A stretch of DNA of 64,000 bases from Myotis daubentonii (Eukaryota > Chordata > Mammalia > Chiroptera > Vespertilionidae). Under the pieces are notes generated by a model. That model ran no database searches, had not been told where the DNA came from, and was given only the letters and a program-made list of their open reading frames with translations. Location of the stretch: positions 144,939,549 to 145,003,548 of the forward strand of contig NC_081840.1 in NCBI RefSeq assembly GCF_963259705.1. Reading direction: 5' to 3'. Shown here piece after piece: positions 11,645-23,619 of this stretch. Numbering within the stretch: position 1 is the stretch's first letter; every line of letters begins with the position of its first letter. The translations under genes and the position numbers were made by a program.

Positions 11645-11963
11645 TCTATAATAATAAAAGTGTAATATGCTAATTAGACCAGACAGCCAAACGACCTTCC
11701 AGAAGTCATTCCGGATGTCCTTCCTAATGAGGCCGTGGTGGCTGGGGTTGAGCAGAGGTGGTTGGGGCAATTAGGCAGGCAGGCGAGTGGTTAGGGCGAC
11801 CAGGCAGGCAGGCAGAGTGATTGGGGTGATCAGACAGGCAGGCAGGCAAGTGGATAGGAGCCAGTGATCCAGGATTGTGAGAGGGATGTCTGACTGCTCA
11901 CACATCTCCTGAGGGGTCCAAGATTGTAAGGGGGTGCAGGCTGGGCTGTCATGCACTGGGCCT
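11645..11963 (+). mobile_element. Helitron, first unit of a tandem array
   Basis: It starts TCTATAATAATAAAAGTGTA after an A. Its 3' part has GGTGCAGGCTGGGCTG and ATGCACTGGGCCT. The final CTAG is missing or fused to the next unit, whose TATAATAATAAAAGG start follows at once. Confidence 0.85.
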
Positions 11964-12171
11964 TTATAATAATAAAAGGGTAATATGCTAATTAGACCGT
12001 ATGTCCTTCCTGATGAAGCCGGGGCTGGAGGGAAGCCAGCCTGGTCCTGGGTGCCTGCGGGTGGTGGGAGGAGGGAAGCCCGGGTCTCAGGTGCAGGAGG
12101 GAAGCCAGTGCCAGCAAGCTGAGGGAAGGAAGGCCTACTCTTGCATGAATTTTTATGCATCGGGCCTCTAG
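11964..12171 (+). mobile_element. Helitron, second unit of the tandem array
   Basis: The 5' text TATAATAATAAAAGGGTAA joins directly to the previous unit. The 3' end has a TGCATGAATTTTTATGCA palindrome and CGGGCCTCTAG, with CTAG at 12168-12171. Confidence 0.9.
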
Positions 12172-12513
12172 TCTATATAATAAAAGCCTAAGTGACCCTT
12201 ACAGCAGAATGACCAGTCACTAGGACACGCACTGACCACCAGGTGGCAGACATTCAATGCAGGAGCTTCCCTCTGATGGTCAGTGTGCTGCCACAGGGGG
12301 GGTGCCATTCAGCCAGAAGCCAGGCAGCCAGAAGCTGGGCCCATGGCTGGCAAGTGCAGCAGCAGTGACGGAAGCTTCTCCCACCTCCACAGCAGCACTA
12401 AGGAGCAGCGAGCCTAGCGGGTAAGGAGTGAGGGATCCTGGACTGTGAGAGGGCGCAGGCTGGGCTGAAGGCCCCCCCCCTCAGTGCATGAATTTCATGC
12501 ACTGGGCCTCTAG
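12172..12513 (+). mobile_element. Helitron, third unit of the tandem array
   Basis: It starts TCTATATAATAAAAGCC immediately after the CTAG of the second unit. It contains the shared block CTGACCACCAGGTGGCAGAC. It ends with the palindrome GTGCATGAATTTCATGCAC (12484-12502), GGGCCTCTAG (CTAG 12510-12513) and a host T. Confidence 0.95.
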
Positions 12514-13479
12514 TCAATATATATTACAGTCAAATGGGTTAATTCAGAGATTGTATTATCTAGCTCCAATGAAGCAAACCTGAGATAAGGAACCAGAACT
12601 TTAAAAAAGGTGTCTGTAAAATATATATAAAAAATAATAATAAAAAGGTGTCTGTAGAAAAATTACAGGTGGATAGTAACACAAACAATAGTATCACAGA
12701 AAACAATCTAAAGGAGCACAGCTAACAACTCTCCTGTTTCTAGTTCAAGTGCTTCATTGCCCCCTGCACAAGGTAAAAATAATGACAGTCTAATCAGATG
12801 TGGCAAGAAGTCAGCCAAGAGCCTTAACAGTATTGAGCAGATGATTTGATATAAAGAGTAACAATTATCATTGTTAAATATAAAACTGGCCTAATTAATT
12901 ATTGTGGTTTTAATTAATAAGCAAAGGATATATGAAGGTACTACCATTAGCCAATGAGCTAAATATTTTAAAGGTAAGATTTATTTCACTTTTGTCTCAT
13001 CCATTTTAATTTATGTTGTATTTCTTCTGAAATGGTATAATTTTACATCTATATCAATTACTATACTTTTACTAGGTCAAAATATTTTTTCCAACAAGGA
13101 TATATAACTTAAAATCATTGGGGGCACCAATTTAACAGCAAATAAGCAATGTGAGGGCCTGAGCCATTTGGGATTTATCTTTTCCTTCCTGGAGACTAAC
13201 TTTGAATTTTGTATATTGTAGAAAACTAATAACTATTTGTAGAATTAGTATTTTGTTCCTCTCACACATTTTAAAAGCTACTCTTCCCATCGAGTCTATT
13301 TTTGAACATGGAAGGGATTTTAAAAAGCATTCCCTCTTGAATTATGTAATCCATTCCCAGAATGTTGGTAGAATTGATTTTTATTATTCCTAATTTGTTC
13401 CTGATGGGTGAGTGTCACGTGTTACTTTGAATATTATTAGCAGAGGTGAATTCGTTATTTCACTTGACAATTTGCACCG
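12514..13479. other. Unassigned AT-rich stretch
   Basis: No gene or clear transposon end is seen. Confidence 0.45.
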
Positions 13480-13720
13480 TCACTTAATTGTTCTCATAGT
13501 TAAAAAGTTTCTTATATTTAACTTAAATTTTCCAGCGCAGTTTAAGCCCATTATCTCCTGTTCTATTTTAATTGACTAATAAGAATTGGTCCCTATCTTC
13601 CTGGTATTATTCTTTAACGTATCTTCAGAAGCTACCATGTCTCCCTTTGGCCTTCTAGTCTCCAAATTGGAAAATTCCAAGCTCTACTCACCTTTTATCA
13701 TATATCCTTTCTTTTCTGAA
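13480..13720 (-). mobile_element. Possible L3/CR1 LINE fragment, antisense
   Basis: GCTACCATGTCTCCCTTTGG followed by a CCTTCTAGTCTCC part resembles antisense CR1/L3 3' sequence. It is short, old and recognised by eye only. Confidence 0.4.
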
Positions 13721-15425
13721 TTCCTAATATTTTGTGATTTTCCTCTGAACTCCATCAATTTGTCTATAAAAGAAAAATGCATTCAAAATTTGGTAATTTC
13801 CTTAAAATGAGAAAAAAATAAATAGTGTTATGTACAATTTACCTAGTTTGTTAGAAAGCAAGCATAAAATTCTTTGCTTAAAGTTAATTCTTATTCGCTT
13901 TCATAAAAGACCATGTAAGATTATTCTTTTGTTTCTGCCTTTATTGGAGAAAGAGATTTCAAGCATCTGACATTTTATGCAAGCTTGTAAATGTGCACCC
14001 ATATGCATAAGATTACAGCTGCAAAGTGCATTTTTCTGGAAAAAGCATTAATAGCTTTCATAATGGAGTTCTGCTTCCCCCAAAAGGGTAAAATCTGACT
14101 GGATTCTATTCCTGGGAATAAAACTAAAGTAAATAGAAAACTAACTTATCTTTAACTTTTGCATTACTCAATTTTCTTTTCTGAAAATGAGGTAATCATA
14201 TACAATTTACTTTAAGTAAATTGATATTTATATCTGAGTGTTTTAAAAGGAATTTAAAATCAATATTGACCCTTGAACCAGGACTTGTTTCATAGCATTA
14301 TTTTCAGCATATTTTTGTCCTCCTCAAAAAATTCTGCACATCTTCACAGGGGCGCTGACTCAGAGCATCTTATTTCTGTCAGTAGTAATGGTGCAGCTAC
14401 ACTGCTAGCTGCTCCTGGCCACTCCCCAGTGTGTCATATACAGGCCTCACATTCATGAATGAGCCTTGTAACAAGGCAGAAATTCTCCATAAAGATTACT
14501 CCCAAGAAAGCAATCAAAGGAGAGAAGAAATGTACTTTCAAGCATTCCTTACGTTCTTTCCTCTACAGGTATGGACCACATGCCTCTCCATCCATCTTAG
14601 AATGTCCTCCAGGCATCAGTCTTTGTTAGCGGAAATCCCATCAGCCACAGCCAATGGGGAAATAAGTCAAATAAGAAGGAAGTCGTCCGCAGTGTGGAGA
14701 GTGTGCTCACAAGGTCTCACATCCTAGAGGGTATGTTCAGATGGCATATGTTTGCAGAAGGAAATGAAGACCTTCTGCATCAGACACCAATTATTCTTCT
14801 CCTCAGATCCTCTTGGCATCCTTGTTCCAGCTCTCCATGTGTTCTCAGCAAATTTACCAGATGCAACCGGCTGATGCCCCATCTTCCACCCCATCCATGT
14901 ATCTCTGGCTTCCCATCCCAGGTCTGCCATACTAACAGTAGCACAGGATTCTGCTCAATTCCCAAACCCTGCATGCAAGACCTGTAAGCATGGGTACTAT
15001 TATGTCAAAGGCAGATGGATAAATTGTTTCTGTTTGCTCTCTTCTCTACCCAGGAACGGTGCAGAGATGCGATTTATAGGCACCTCCAGAGTGTGGTCCT
15101 GCAGTCAGTTCAATACCACAGCCCCATCTGGCTCCACTTCTTCTGTGCATTACTCCTTTAGTTCCTCACTCCTCCTCCCTGGAATTGTCCTCCATATAAA
15201 ATAATAGCACCATCGTAGCCCTTTGATTTGGCTCTGCTTTCTGGGAATCAGGCTAAGAGACTCTCTTAGCTCTTCTGACCAGTGATACATAATTGAAAAG
15301 ATCACCTGTTTACTATATTTTTTCTCATATAACAGCTATTTGATACAAACCCATCTTTCAAATTAAAGACAAGGCATCTCTATCCTGACCAGTAAAGATA
15401 ACACAGTGAACATGTGAGAATATCT
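13721..15425. other. Unassigned stretch with no recognised gene
   Basis: Short overlapping open frames at 14270-14990 lie in three frames on both strands, with no domain and no consistent frame. I see no clear transposon ends. Confidence 0.45.
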
Positions 15426-15427
15426 AA

Positions 15428-15505
15428 TCACAATTCAACAAATATTACTGAGTTCCTATCATATCTCAGATACTATGCTATTATCTGATTTTCTATCCTC
15501 AAGCT
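15428..15505 (-). mobile_element. L2 3'-end fragment, antisense
   Basis: TTCAACAAATATTACTGAG followed by a diverged 'cacctactatgtgcc'-like text is the reverse complement of the common L2 3' end. Confidence 0.6.
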
Positions 15506-15788
15506 GAGGATTGGAAAATTTTCATATAACACAAAATATTAGCTAATTAATCATAAGAACTTTCCCCTCCCAACTTCCATAACAATGGTGTTTTCTAAAC
15601 AGCAGGTGGAATAAGGTTACTGATTTGTAATAATAGAACCAATAAGAGTAAAATGTAACTGAACATTAACTCTGAACCCCAATAATCTTGTTAAGGAGGA
15701 GTACCCTTAGAAAATCTTCAGACACTACATTGCAATAAAACTAGAATTAACACAAAGAGAAGTTCTAATCCATTAAAGCAAATTCATT

Positions 15789-15811
15789 AAACAAACAAAC
15801 AAACAAACAGA
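15789..15811. repeat. (AAAC)n short tandem repeat
   Basis: About five ACAA units. Confidence 0.85.
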
Positions 15812-15866
15812 TCACGAGCAGAATCAAAGTTCCTCACAGAGTAATGACGTAAAGAAGGAAAACTGG

Positions 15867-16105
15867 CCCTGGCTGGAGTGGCTCATTTGGTTGGAGTGTC
15901 AACCTGTGCTCTGAAGGGTTACAGGTTCCATCCCTGATCAAGGCACATACCCAGGTTGCAGGTTCTATCTCCAGTTGGGGCATGTACAGGAGGCAACCAG
16001 TCAATGTTTCTCTCTCACATTGATGTTTCTCTCTGTGTGTTCCCCTCTCCCTTCCTCTCTCTCTAAAATTGGTGGAAGCTTATCCTTAGGTGAGGATTTT
16101 TTTAA
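15867..16105 (+). mobile_element. Ves SINE (+)
   Basis: The head CCCTGGCTGGAGTGGCTCAT is followed by a pol III B-box-like GGTTCCATCCC, then a pyrimidine-rich tail. An imperfect 15-bp direct repeat (AAGAAGGAAAACTGG / AAGAAGAAAAATTGG) lies at 15852-15866 and 16106-16120. Confidence 0.95.
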
Positions 16106-16120
16106 AAGAAGAAAAATTGG

Positions 16121-16789
16121 CTGTCTGCAAAAAAATTAAAAACAAACGATGAGTATATTTCTGATCTTTTTATATGATTAGTAGAAAGAAAAAGGTATTA
16201 GAACAAGGCTACAGCCATTTCTAAACACTTTTAACTACAATCATGAGTGTGTTGAGTATAGTAAGGAAAAGACACTTTGACTTATTATTTGCTTTTTTGG
16301 AGCCAATGGATATAAAGTCTATAAGACATGAGAATGGTAGTCACTGTGTAAGTGCAGGTAACTGAAGTTTTCAAGAAATAATCAAGGTTATCTCCCAGGA
16401 AACCAGGTTACATGTGGTTGTCAAAGGATTTGCAAGAGCAGTGAGGTGAGGTTGAGGGCAAGGAGTACTAATGAAACAAGATTGATGGGTTCTACTTTGG
16501 ATTATAAACAGAACAGAAGGATGGGGAAGGTGGCTGGAAGATGGAGGCACATAAAAAGGAGAAGCAGAAGGGAGAGAGAACAGAAGCCTGAGGTGCTTCC
16601 TCTCAAACTTTTTCATTATGATTCTCCATTTGCTTAATAGAAGGAGAGGAGCCAAGCAAACTGGGTGCGTGAGAGTTGATGCTAGAAAAAAAAAATCACG
16701 CTTATAGAAAATACCCAGGTGTGGGTCTTTGAAAATACTGTGCGTGATCATGGGAGGTCCTTTTTCATAGGAGTTCACTTTCAGACATT
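16121..16789. other. Unassigned stretch
   Basis: No gene is recognised. The antisense open frame at 16371-16778 has no domain. Confidence 0.45.
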
Positions 16790-16803
16790 AAGAAACTACG
16801 TTA

Positions 16804-16998
16804 GCCCTGGCTGGTGTGGCTCAGTTGGTTGAGTGTCATCCCATCCACCAAAAGGTCCCTTGTTTGATTCCCAGTCAGGCCACGTGCCATGGTTGCGGCT
16901 CACTCCCCAGTGTAGGGAGTATAGGAGGCAGCTTATCGGTGTTTCTCTCCCTCTCTCTTCCTCTATCTCTAAAATCAATGAAAACATATTTGAAAAGA
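16804..16998 (+). mobile_element. Ves SINE (+)
   Basis: The head GCCCTGGCTGGTGTGGCTCA and the TTTGATTCCCAG B-box region are followed by a CT-rich tail. The direct repeat AAGAAACTAC(G/T)TTA lies at 16790-16803 and 16999-17012. Confidence 0.96.
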
Positions 16999-17012
16999 AA
17001 GAAACTACTTTA

Positions 17013-17680
17013 ATAAAAGGTGGGGAAGAGTTATTAGTAGGAAAGAAGTGCTGCTTCCTTGGCGGCTAAGATGCTGGTATAGGGTGATCGTGCATCCTGA
17101 AAATGGAAGTACAGAGAGAGGAAGAGGGATTTCCCAGGAGACATATCAAAGAATTGTGACCAACTCACTGATGGGACCTGGAGCTCTATGACAAAGATGC
17201 ACTCTCTAAAACTCTTGTCCAGAGGCTCTACATTGCCAGCACACCTACGCACAAACTTACTTATTGGCCCTACAGTAATTCCCAGGTCATGCTACTAACT
17301 GGGCCCACAGCTTCCCAAGCAAGTCCCCTGGGCTCCTCTGCATCAGTCCTGATATCATAAGAGACAAATTGTTTTCACTCATGTTCATTCAGTTTATTGA
17401 AATTGAACTTCTAATCTGAAGAACATTGACAAGCTTAGCCTGCTCACAATTTGTAAAGTATATATTTTAAGAATATATATTTACTTTAATAAAGTCAAAT
17501 TTTGATTATTTCATATGAATAAGCCATATCTATAGTAGTCAGGGCCCACATCCAACCATAATGGTAAAAGGCCCTTGTGCATTACTGGTATAAAACAGAG
17601 AAAAGACAGGTCTGAACACTTCAGTCTGCTTGAATTCCTTATTTTAGATTTGTAAGAGTTTTATAAAAACAACTTCAGGT
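17013..17680. other. Unassigned stretch
   Basis: No coding frame or transposon terminus is recognised. Confidence 0.45.
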
Positions 17681-17689
17681 ATCATTATA

Positions 17690-19400
17690 ATAATATAAAC
17701 CCACTTTAAGTGTACTGTACAATGTTAGTATATTTTGACAAATGTATATGCTGAAATAATCATAAAAACAATAATAATGTAAAATGTTTTTCTTGCTTCA
17801 AAAATTTTCCTAGTATTCTTTGTAGTGAGGTCCCCATTCCCATCTTGGCCACAAATAATCACTGATCTATTTTCTGTCATAATAGCCTATATTTGTCTTT
17901 CTGTTTTATAAAATGAAATCATAAAATATGTACTATTTTGAACCAGTTCTGTGACTCAGCATAATGTTTTTGATCTTCATCCATGGTATTGGATATACCG
18001 GTATTTCATTTCTTTCTTATAGTTAAACTAGGGGCCCAGTGCATGAATGAATTCATGCACCTTAAAAGGAACTGTGGGTTGCGAGGCTGCAGTAGGCACA
18101 GGGGCAGGTCTCGGCCCATGCTCCATACCCCAACCCGGTCTCTTCTGCCACAGCCTCTAGTCCCCTGTCTACAGGCATCCCCACTCCTGCTGCTCCCATG
18201 TACTGATGGTGCCAGGCCCTGTTCACACCCGCTGACAGCACAGAGCAATTGGGACCAGCACCAGAAGTGGTTGCCAGTGGCAGCTGCTGCCCTGATTGCC
18301 CCTCAGGAGCAGGGGGAGGTGAAGAAGCCCTCAGGGGCAATCGGGCTGGCAGCCACCACTTGCACCTGCTGAAGGAGGTGAGTGATCAGGACCAGCACTG
18401 GGCACTGGCAACAGGTGTGAGCAGCAGCTCTGGCACCAGCTGCAGGTGTGAGGGGGGCCAGCGCTGGCAGTGGGTGCAAGTGCCAGGTGGAACTGTGGCA
18501 CACAGGAGCAAAGGATTTTCAGTAACCACCAGAGGCTCGTCCCAATGACAGTGACCAGTGCCCCGCCTTTGGTGCCCCCGCTCACCTGCTCCACCATCCT
18601 GCCGTGGCCAACACCCGCCATGTTCTGTACACACCCCTGGTGGTCAGCATGTCACAGCGACCTGTTGTTTGGTTGTCTGGTTGTTCTGGTTCTTCGCCAG
18701 TCAGTCTATTTGCATATTAGCCTTTTATTATATAGGATGATACAAATAGTTATAGTAAAATACCTACTAATAGTGTAAAATAATATCCCATTATATGGGT
18801 AAAACACAATTTTTCTATTTACCTGCTGACTTAGATTTGGGTTCCATCCAGTTTTGGGATATTAGGAATAAAGCTGCTAAGGACATTAGCCTGGATATAT
18901 CTTTTCATTTCTCTTGGGTGAATTTCTACTATTTATCAAAGTAGTTGTAACATTTTGGTTACCTACAAGCAATGTGTACAAGTTCTAGTTGTATCACATT
19001 CTTGACAAAATTTGGCATTGTTAATCTTGTTAATTTTAGCCATTCTAATGGATATATTGTGGCAACTCATTGTTATCATTAAATTGCATTTTCATGATAT
19101 TATTGATGTTTTGTATCTTTTTATGGGCTTTATGGCCATTTGCATATTCTCTATATTCTCCATTTTAAAATGATTGTTAAAAAGTATTGTCCATTATTAT
19201 TGGATTACTTTTCTTCTTAATTTTGAACTGTAAGTGTTCTTTATATATTGTAGATGTAAGCACTCTCTAGCCAGGTTTATTACAAATATTTTCTCCCAAT
19301 ATGTGACTTGTTTTTTCAGAAGTTTTTAATTTTCCTGGAGTCCAATTTATTAATTTTTTTATGATTCATCTTTCTGTTTCATACCTAAGAATTTTTTTTT
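17690..19400 (-). mobile_element. Old L1M element, antisense, split by a Helitron
   Basis: The plus strand reads as antisense L1M. The segment includes CTGATCTATTTTCTGTC (17862) and CTTCATCCATGGTATTGG (17976) on the left. On the right it includes AATAAAGCTGCTAAGGAC (18868) and the GTAAGTGTTCTTTATATATT type text near 19230. A Helitron at 18028-18737 divides it. It is heavily diverged. Confidence 0.72.
18028..18737 (-). mobile_element. Helitron (HeliBat type), minus strand
   Basis: On the minus strand it starts TCCTATATAATAAAAGGCTA (18737 downward) and ends with palindrome GTGCATGAATTCATTCATGC and CTAG at 18028-18031. The GC-rich interior, rich in CCACTGC-like trinucleotides, produces many overlapping open frames on both strands that I do not regard as genes. 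Confidence 0.94.
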
Positions 19401-19409
19401 TCATTTCCC

Positions 19410-19769
19410 CAAGGTCACTACCACAACTAATCAAGTTAAGATGAGGTCATTAGGGAGGGCCCTGATACAATATGACTGGTGTCCTTATAAGAAGAGGGAA
19501 ATTTTGACCGGACACATGAGAAAAATGCCACATGATGATAGAAGCTGAAATTGAAGTATTCCAACTGAAAACCAAGGAATATCTGGAGCTACCAGAAGCT
19601 GTAAGAGTCGAGAGAGGATTCTTCCCTTGAGAGTTTGGAGAGAGCATGGCTCTGCCAACACCTTGTCTTGAAATTTATGAACTCCATAATTGTGAAAGAA
19701 TAGATGTCGATTGTTTTAAACCAGTAAGTCTGGTATTTTGTTATGGCAGCCTTGGGAAAGTAATACAAT
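19410..19769 (+). mobile_element. MLT1-like LTR (ERVL-MaLR)
   Basis: GAGGTCATTAGGGAGGGCCC, TGACTGGTGTCCTTATAAGA, then GACACCTTGTCTTGAAATT-like text and a TTTTGTTATGGCAGCC end follow the MaLR LTR pattern. It is a solo LTR by appearance. Confidence 0.72.
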
Positions 19770-21130
19770 GTCTTTGTGTGATTTGGAAGCCAGATTAATG
19801 CTTGCCACATAAAATAATTAGGGAAGGCATCCTTTTGTGGGGAAAAGGCATTGACTCTTCATAATGTCTTCTAGATGTTACAACTGCTAGTAAAACCATC
19901 TGGGTCTGGAGGATTTTTGTGAGAGAAGATAATTGCAAAAGTTTTTCTGTAAGTGATATATATCTATTTGAAATTTCAATTTCTTTTTAAATCAGCTTTG
20001 ATCATTTGTGTCTTTCATAGAATTTTTCCATTTTGTCTAGGTTTTTAAATTTATCGTCATAACATTGATTGTACTAGTCAGTCATTATACCTGTAATGTC
20101 TGTAGGATATTTGGGATGCTTATAGAAAAAAAAGAGGTATACCAAATACCATGCTTCACTTTTTGGTGTAAGAGTATGCAAGATACAGAAATTTGTCTTC
20201 TATTTGGAGTGGATTTCACTGTACCCTGACCACTAGACCTTTAAAATTTCCACTGAAGAAGCAGGTCTCTGAAACTATAAAATATTTTTTTTCTCAATCT
20301 CCGGTGCACATGTCTTTTCAAGTTCTCCAGTTCACTTGCCACATCTTACTCATCCTACTTATTGGTACGATGCCATGAATTTAACGAACCAGTATGGAGA
20401 TTAGTGGGATGGTCCAACAGTTCAGATCTTTTCAGACTATAATATAATGGAGAGGAGAGTGTTAAAATAGCCTAGAAGCAAAATTAAAAATGAAAATTGT
20501 TGGGTACCCTACATTAATGCAAATTATTTCCGATCTTTTTAACTTGGAGTGAAAAATAATAAATTTGACAAATCAATGGCTTCATAACATGTACCTGGAA
20601 CATTATTAATCTCCTCTGGTTGATATTGATCTAATCTATAGTCATTTTACAGCATCATTCAATATCTGCAGGGGAAAAAGTAGAAATTAAATAGATATGA
20701 TAGGAAGGGACCTCTACTCCTCCTACCTTTCAGTATTTAATGGTATGACTAATCTCTGCCATTCCATCAAGATGTTACATTATTTTTTATTTGACTATCT
20801 TAACTGGGGTATTGGGAAAACAACAGCAAAGACATTACAGAAGTTCTCACCTGGTGTCCCCACTATGGTAGTCCATAGGCAATGCATTGCTCCAACTACC
20901 AACTATAGCAATTCTACATGGATTGATAGGGGAAATGACTGTTGGGTGAATCTGTGGACACACAGAGCCTACCATGAGCCTATTTTACCCAGGATTACAT
21001 TTATTGCCTGGACTCTCTAAACTCCCATTCTAAGAAAATAAAACAATGATGATTCTTTGAGCCTTTATGTATCAATATCAACTCAGACCATGTATTCAAA
21101 GGTCCTCAAAAGTCTGGGTATTTCTCTCTG
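19770..21130. other. Unassigned stretch
   Basis: No gene is recognised. The 107-codon open frame at 20697-21020 has no recognisable motif. Confidence 0.4.
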
Positions 21131-21134
21131 GAAA

Positions 21135-21830
21135 GCAGAATGGATCCCCAACAATACCCATGCCCTAATACCTAGAACCTGTGATTATATAGGTTGTCCA
21201 AAAAAAAAATACATTATTGATAGATCAATTGATGTTTCTTTTAAGATTTAAGCCATTGGAATGAATAATTATTCTAAGTGTGTATACATATTTGGAGGCA
21301 CCCTGTATTTTGTTATATGGCAAATGGACTTGGCAGATGTATGAGATTAAGGGTAGGGAGAGTAACCTGGTTTACTCAGGTAGGCCCATTCTAATATGTG
21401 CCCTTAATAGCAGAGTGTTTTCTAGCTGGAGTCAGAGCGACTGGAAAGAAGTAAGAGAGATTTTAAGTGTGAGAAGGATTCAGTGCACTGTTGCTGGCTT
21501 GAGGATGGAGAGGGCAACATGACAAGGAATAAACATTGCTGAAAGAACTAAGAGAATCTCTTGTCTGGCAACCATCAAAAAAAGAGGACCTGGACATTGC
21601 AACTATTAAGAAATGAATTCTTCTAAAAGCCTTAGTGAGATGGAAGCACATTCTTTTCCAGAATGGAATGCAACACTACTGACCCTTTGAGTTTGGCCTT
21701 ATCAGACCTTAAAAAAAATAATCTGAATCACATAGTGTTGGACATCTGAGCCTGCAGACCTGCGAAATCATAAATTAGGGTCATTTTTAGCTAAGTTTGT
21801 TGTGAGGTGTTATAGAAAACACAAGACAAC
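21135..21830 (+). mobile_element. MLT1-like LTR, split by a MITE
   Basis: The left part ATACCTAGAACCTGTGATT ends at the MITE. The right part resumes TTTTGTTATATGGCAAATGG and continues with TTGGCAGATGTATGAGATTA. The last part, GACATCTGAGCCTGCAGACC and a TTTGTTGTGAGGTGTTATAG end, fits an MLT1 3' end. The middle, 21540-21690, is less certain. Confidence 0.62.
21190..21305. mobile_element. Mariner-type MITE in an LTR
   Basis: TAGGTTGTCCAAAA at the left and TTTGGAGGCACCCTG at the right are imperfect inverted repeats like the MITE at 7036-7165. TA lies on both sides (21188-21189, 21306-21307). Confidence 0.82.
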
Positions 21831-23185
21831 AACTAAAGGTAACTAGCATATCTCTCTTCCTCAATGTGCAGTCCACCCAAGCAAATGGCTTTAGGTCCCT
21901 TTGGGGAAGAAATGTGAGAATACTACAGCAGACTTATGCTGTGGAGTTAGAGTCTTTCCTCCTGTGGACTCAGCCTCTTTTCAGTCAATGGGCTCTTGGT
22001 CTGAAAACTGACTCAGGTCCAGAGACTGAGTAGTAAGTTTTCCTTGGGCTGATCCTCCTCAATCTAACTGCTCCTCCATTCTTGCATTTTTTTGGTTATA
22101 GATGTTAATTAGGTAGCATGCTTCTTGGTTGCCAAATTATTTTGCCCCAAAGGGTACCATAGTCTATTAGCTATCTCCATAATTTCCTGAGGGACAAGTC
22201 CCCTTGGCTGCCCCTTTGATCTTGCTAGTAATTAAGGTAATGCAGCCTCCTCATTTTTCATGATTAAGTGCCACCTACTGGCCTCCATTATTTCAGGGCC
22301 CCAATGTCCTTGTGTAAATTAATTAGACCTGTGACTCCCTCTCCTATCTCCAGCCATGTCCTGCAAAGAAAAACCAGTACAGAACCTAGTGATGCTAGTG
22401 TCTCTCCCATTAGCACATTTCTAAGAACTTATTGAATATGTCCTCTGTTTTCTCCTGTTGGATGGGTCTTCTGGTTTTACACATCCAATCCAGCAACCTC
22501 ATTCCCTCAGCATCTTTACCTCTTCCTCTAAGTACGCCAGGGCAATTCCGACATGTCCACTTCACTCAGAGTCAACCATCCGTTTTCTTAAGGGCAACTC
22601 CACCAGTGAGTTTCCTCCTTTCCTTAGGGTCCTTCCGAAGGTAATAAGTCCCACTTATTAAGAAAGTATTTCCAATTATTTATTTTTCATGTATTTAATC
22701 TTTCATTCCAGCCCTCACGATCAAGTACCGATCAGCATGGCAGGCAAGGGAGAAGCTAGGGCAGCTCCTTGTGGGAGCACCTTGTGGTAAAACCTTCAAC
22801 AACCATGCCTTGGGCATTTTGTGCCACAGACTATTCATGCCCAACTTGTTATTCAGGATGGATTCCATTTTGTCTGCCCTTCAGTAAATAAGCCAGTTTC
22901 AAATCTCGATTTACCACTGTTCATTTGCACAGTCCCGAATACCATGTGTGCTAGTTTGTGTCTACTGAAAAGTAAATGCCATGATGGAATTTAGGTATGT
23001 AAGAGATTAATGGTGGAGAGGGCAATGGAAGGTGTAGAGAGCTTTTGGGCCATGATTCAGATCTGATATCTGTAAAAGACAAATAAATTTAAGGTAGGAA
23101 AATCTTGAATTGCTGTGTATTTCCAAAAAATAAAAATAAAAATGGTTCAACAAGGTAGATGGGGAGAGCTTCAGCCAAAGTTACC
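21831..23185. other. Unassigned stretch
   Basis: No coding gene is recognised. Part of it may be old repeat. Confidence 0.4.
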
Positions 23186-23193
23186 TATTAGGT

Positions 23194-23438
23194 CAGTGAT
23201 GGCGAACCTTTTGAGCTCGGCGTGTCAGCATTTTGAAAAACCCTAACTTAACTCTGGTGCCGTGTCACATATAGAAATATATAGAAATTTTTTGATATTT
23301 GCAACCATAGTAAAACAAAGATTTATATTTTTGATATTCATTTTATATATTTAAATGCCATTTAACAAAGAAAAATCAACCAAAAAGATGAGTTCACGTG
23401 TCACCTCTGACACGCATGTCATAGGTTCGCCATCACTG
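23194..23438. mobile_element. Non-autonomous hAT element
   Basis: Terminal inverted repeats CAGTGATGGCGAACC and GGTTCGCCATCACTG are perfect over about 15 bp. Subterminal GTGTCAG / CTGACAC text repeats. The 8-bp flanks TATTAGGT and TATTAGAG agree at six positions. At 245 bp it is a MITE. Confidence 0.93.
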
Positions 23439-23619
23439 TATTAGAGGGTCCCAGAGCTTGCTGCAATAACCACATTGGCGCCTTCTCCAGGCTCAGGCTT
23501 GGGGTGTGAGCAGCCTGAGGGCAGTGTGCTCTCAGCACAAAAATAAATGTGATCCCAGAATGACGGCATGCTTCCTGCTGCAAGGTCAATGAGCAGTACA
23601 ATTTCATGTCCTTCATAAT

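Noticed and set aside
18006..18778. Many overlapping open frames of 60-130 codons on both strands
   Set aside because: They fall inside one GC-rich Helitron, occur in most frames at once and show no domain.
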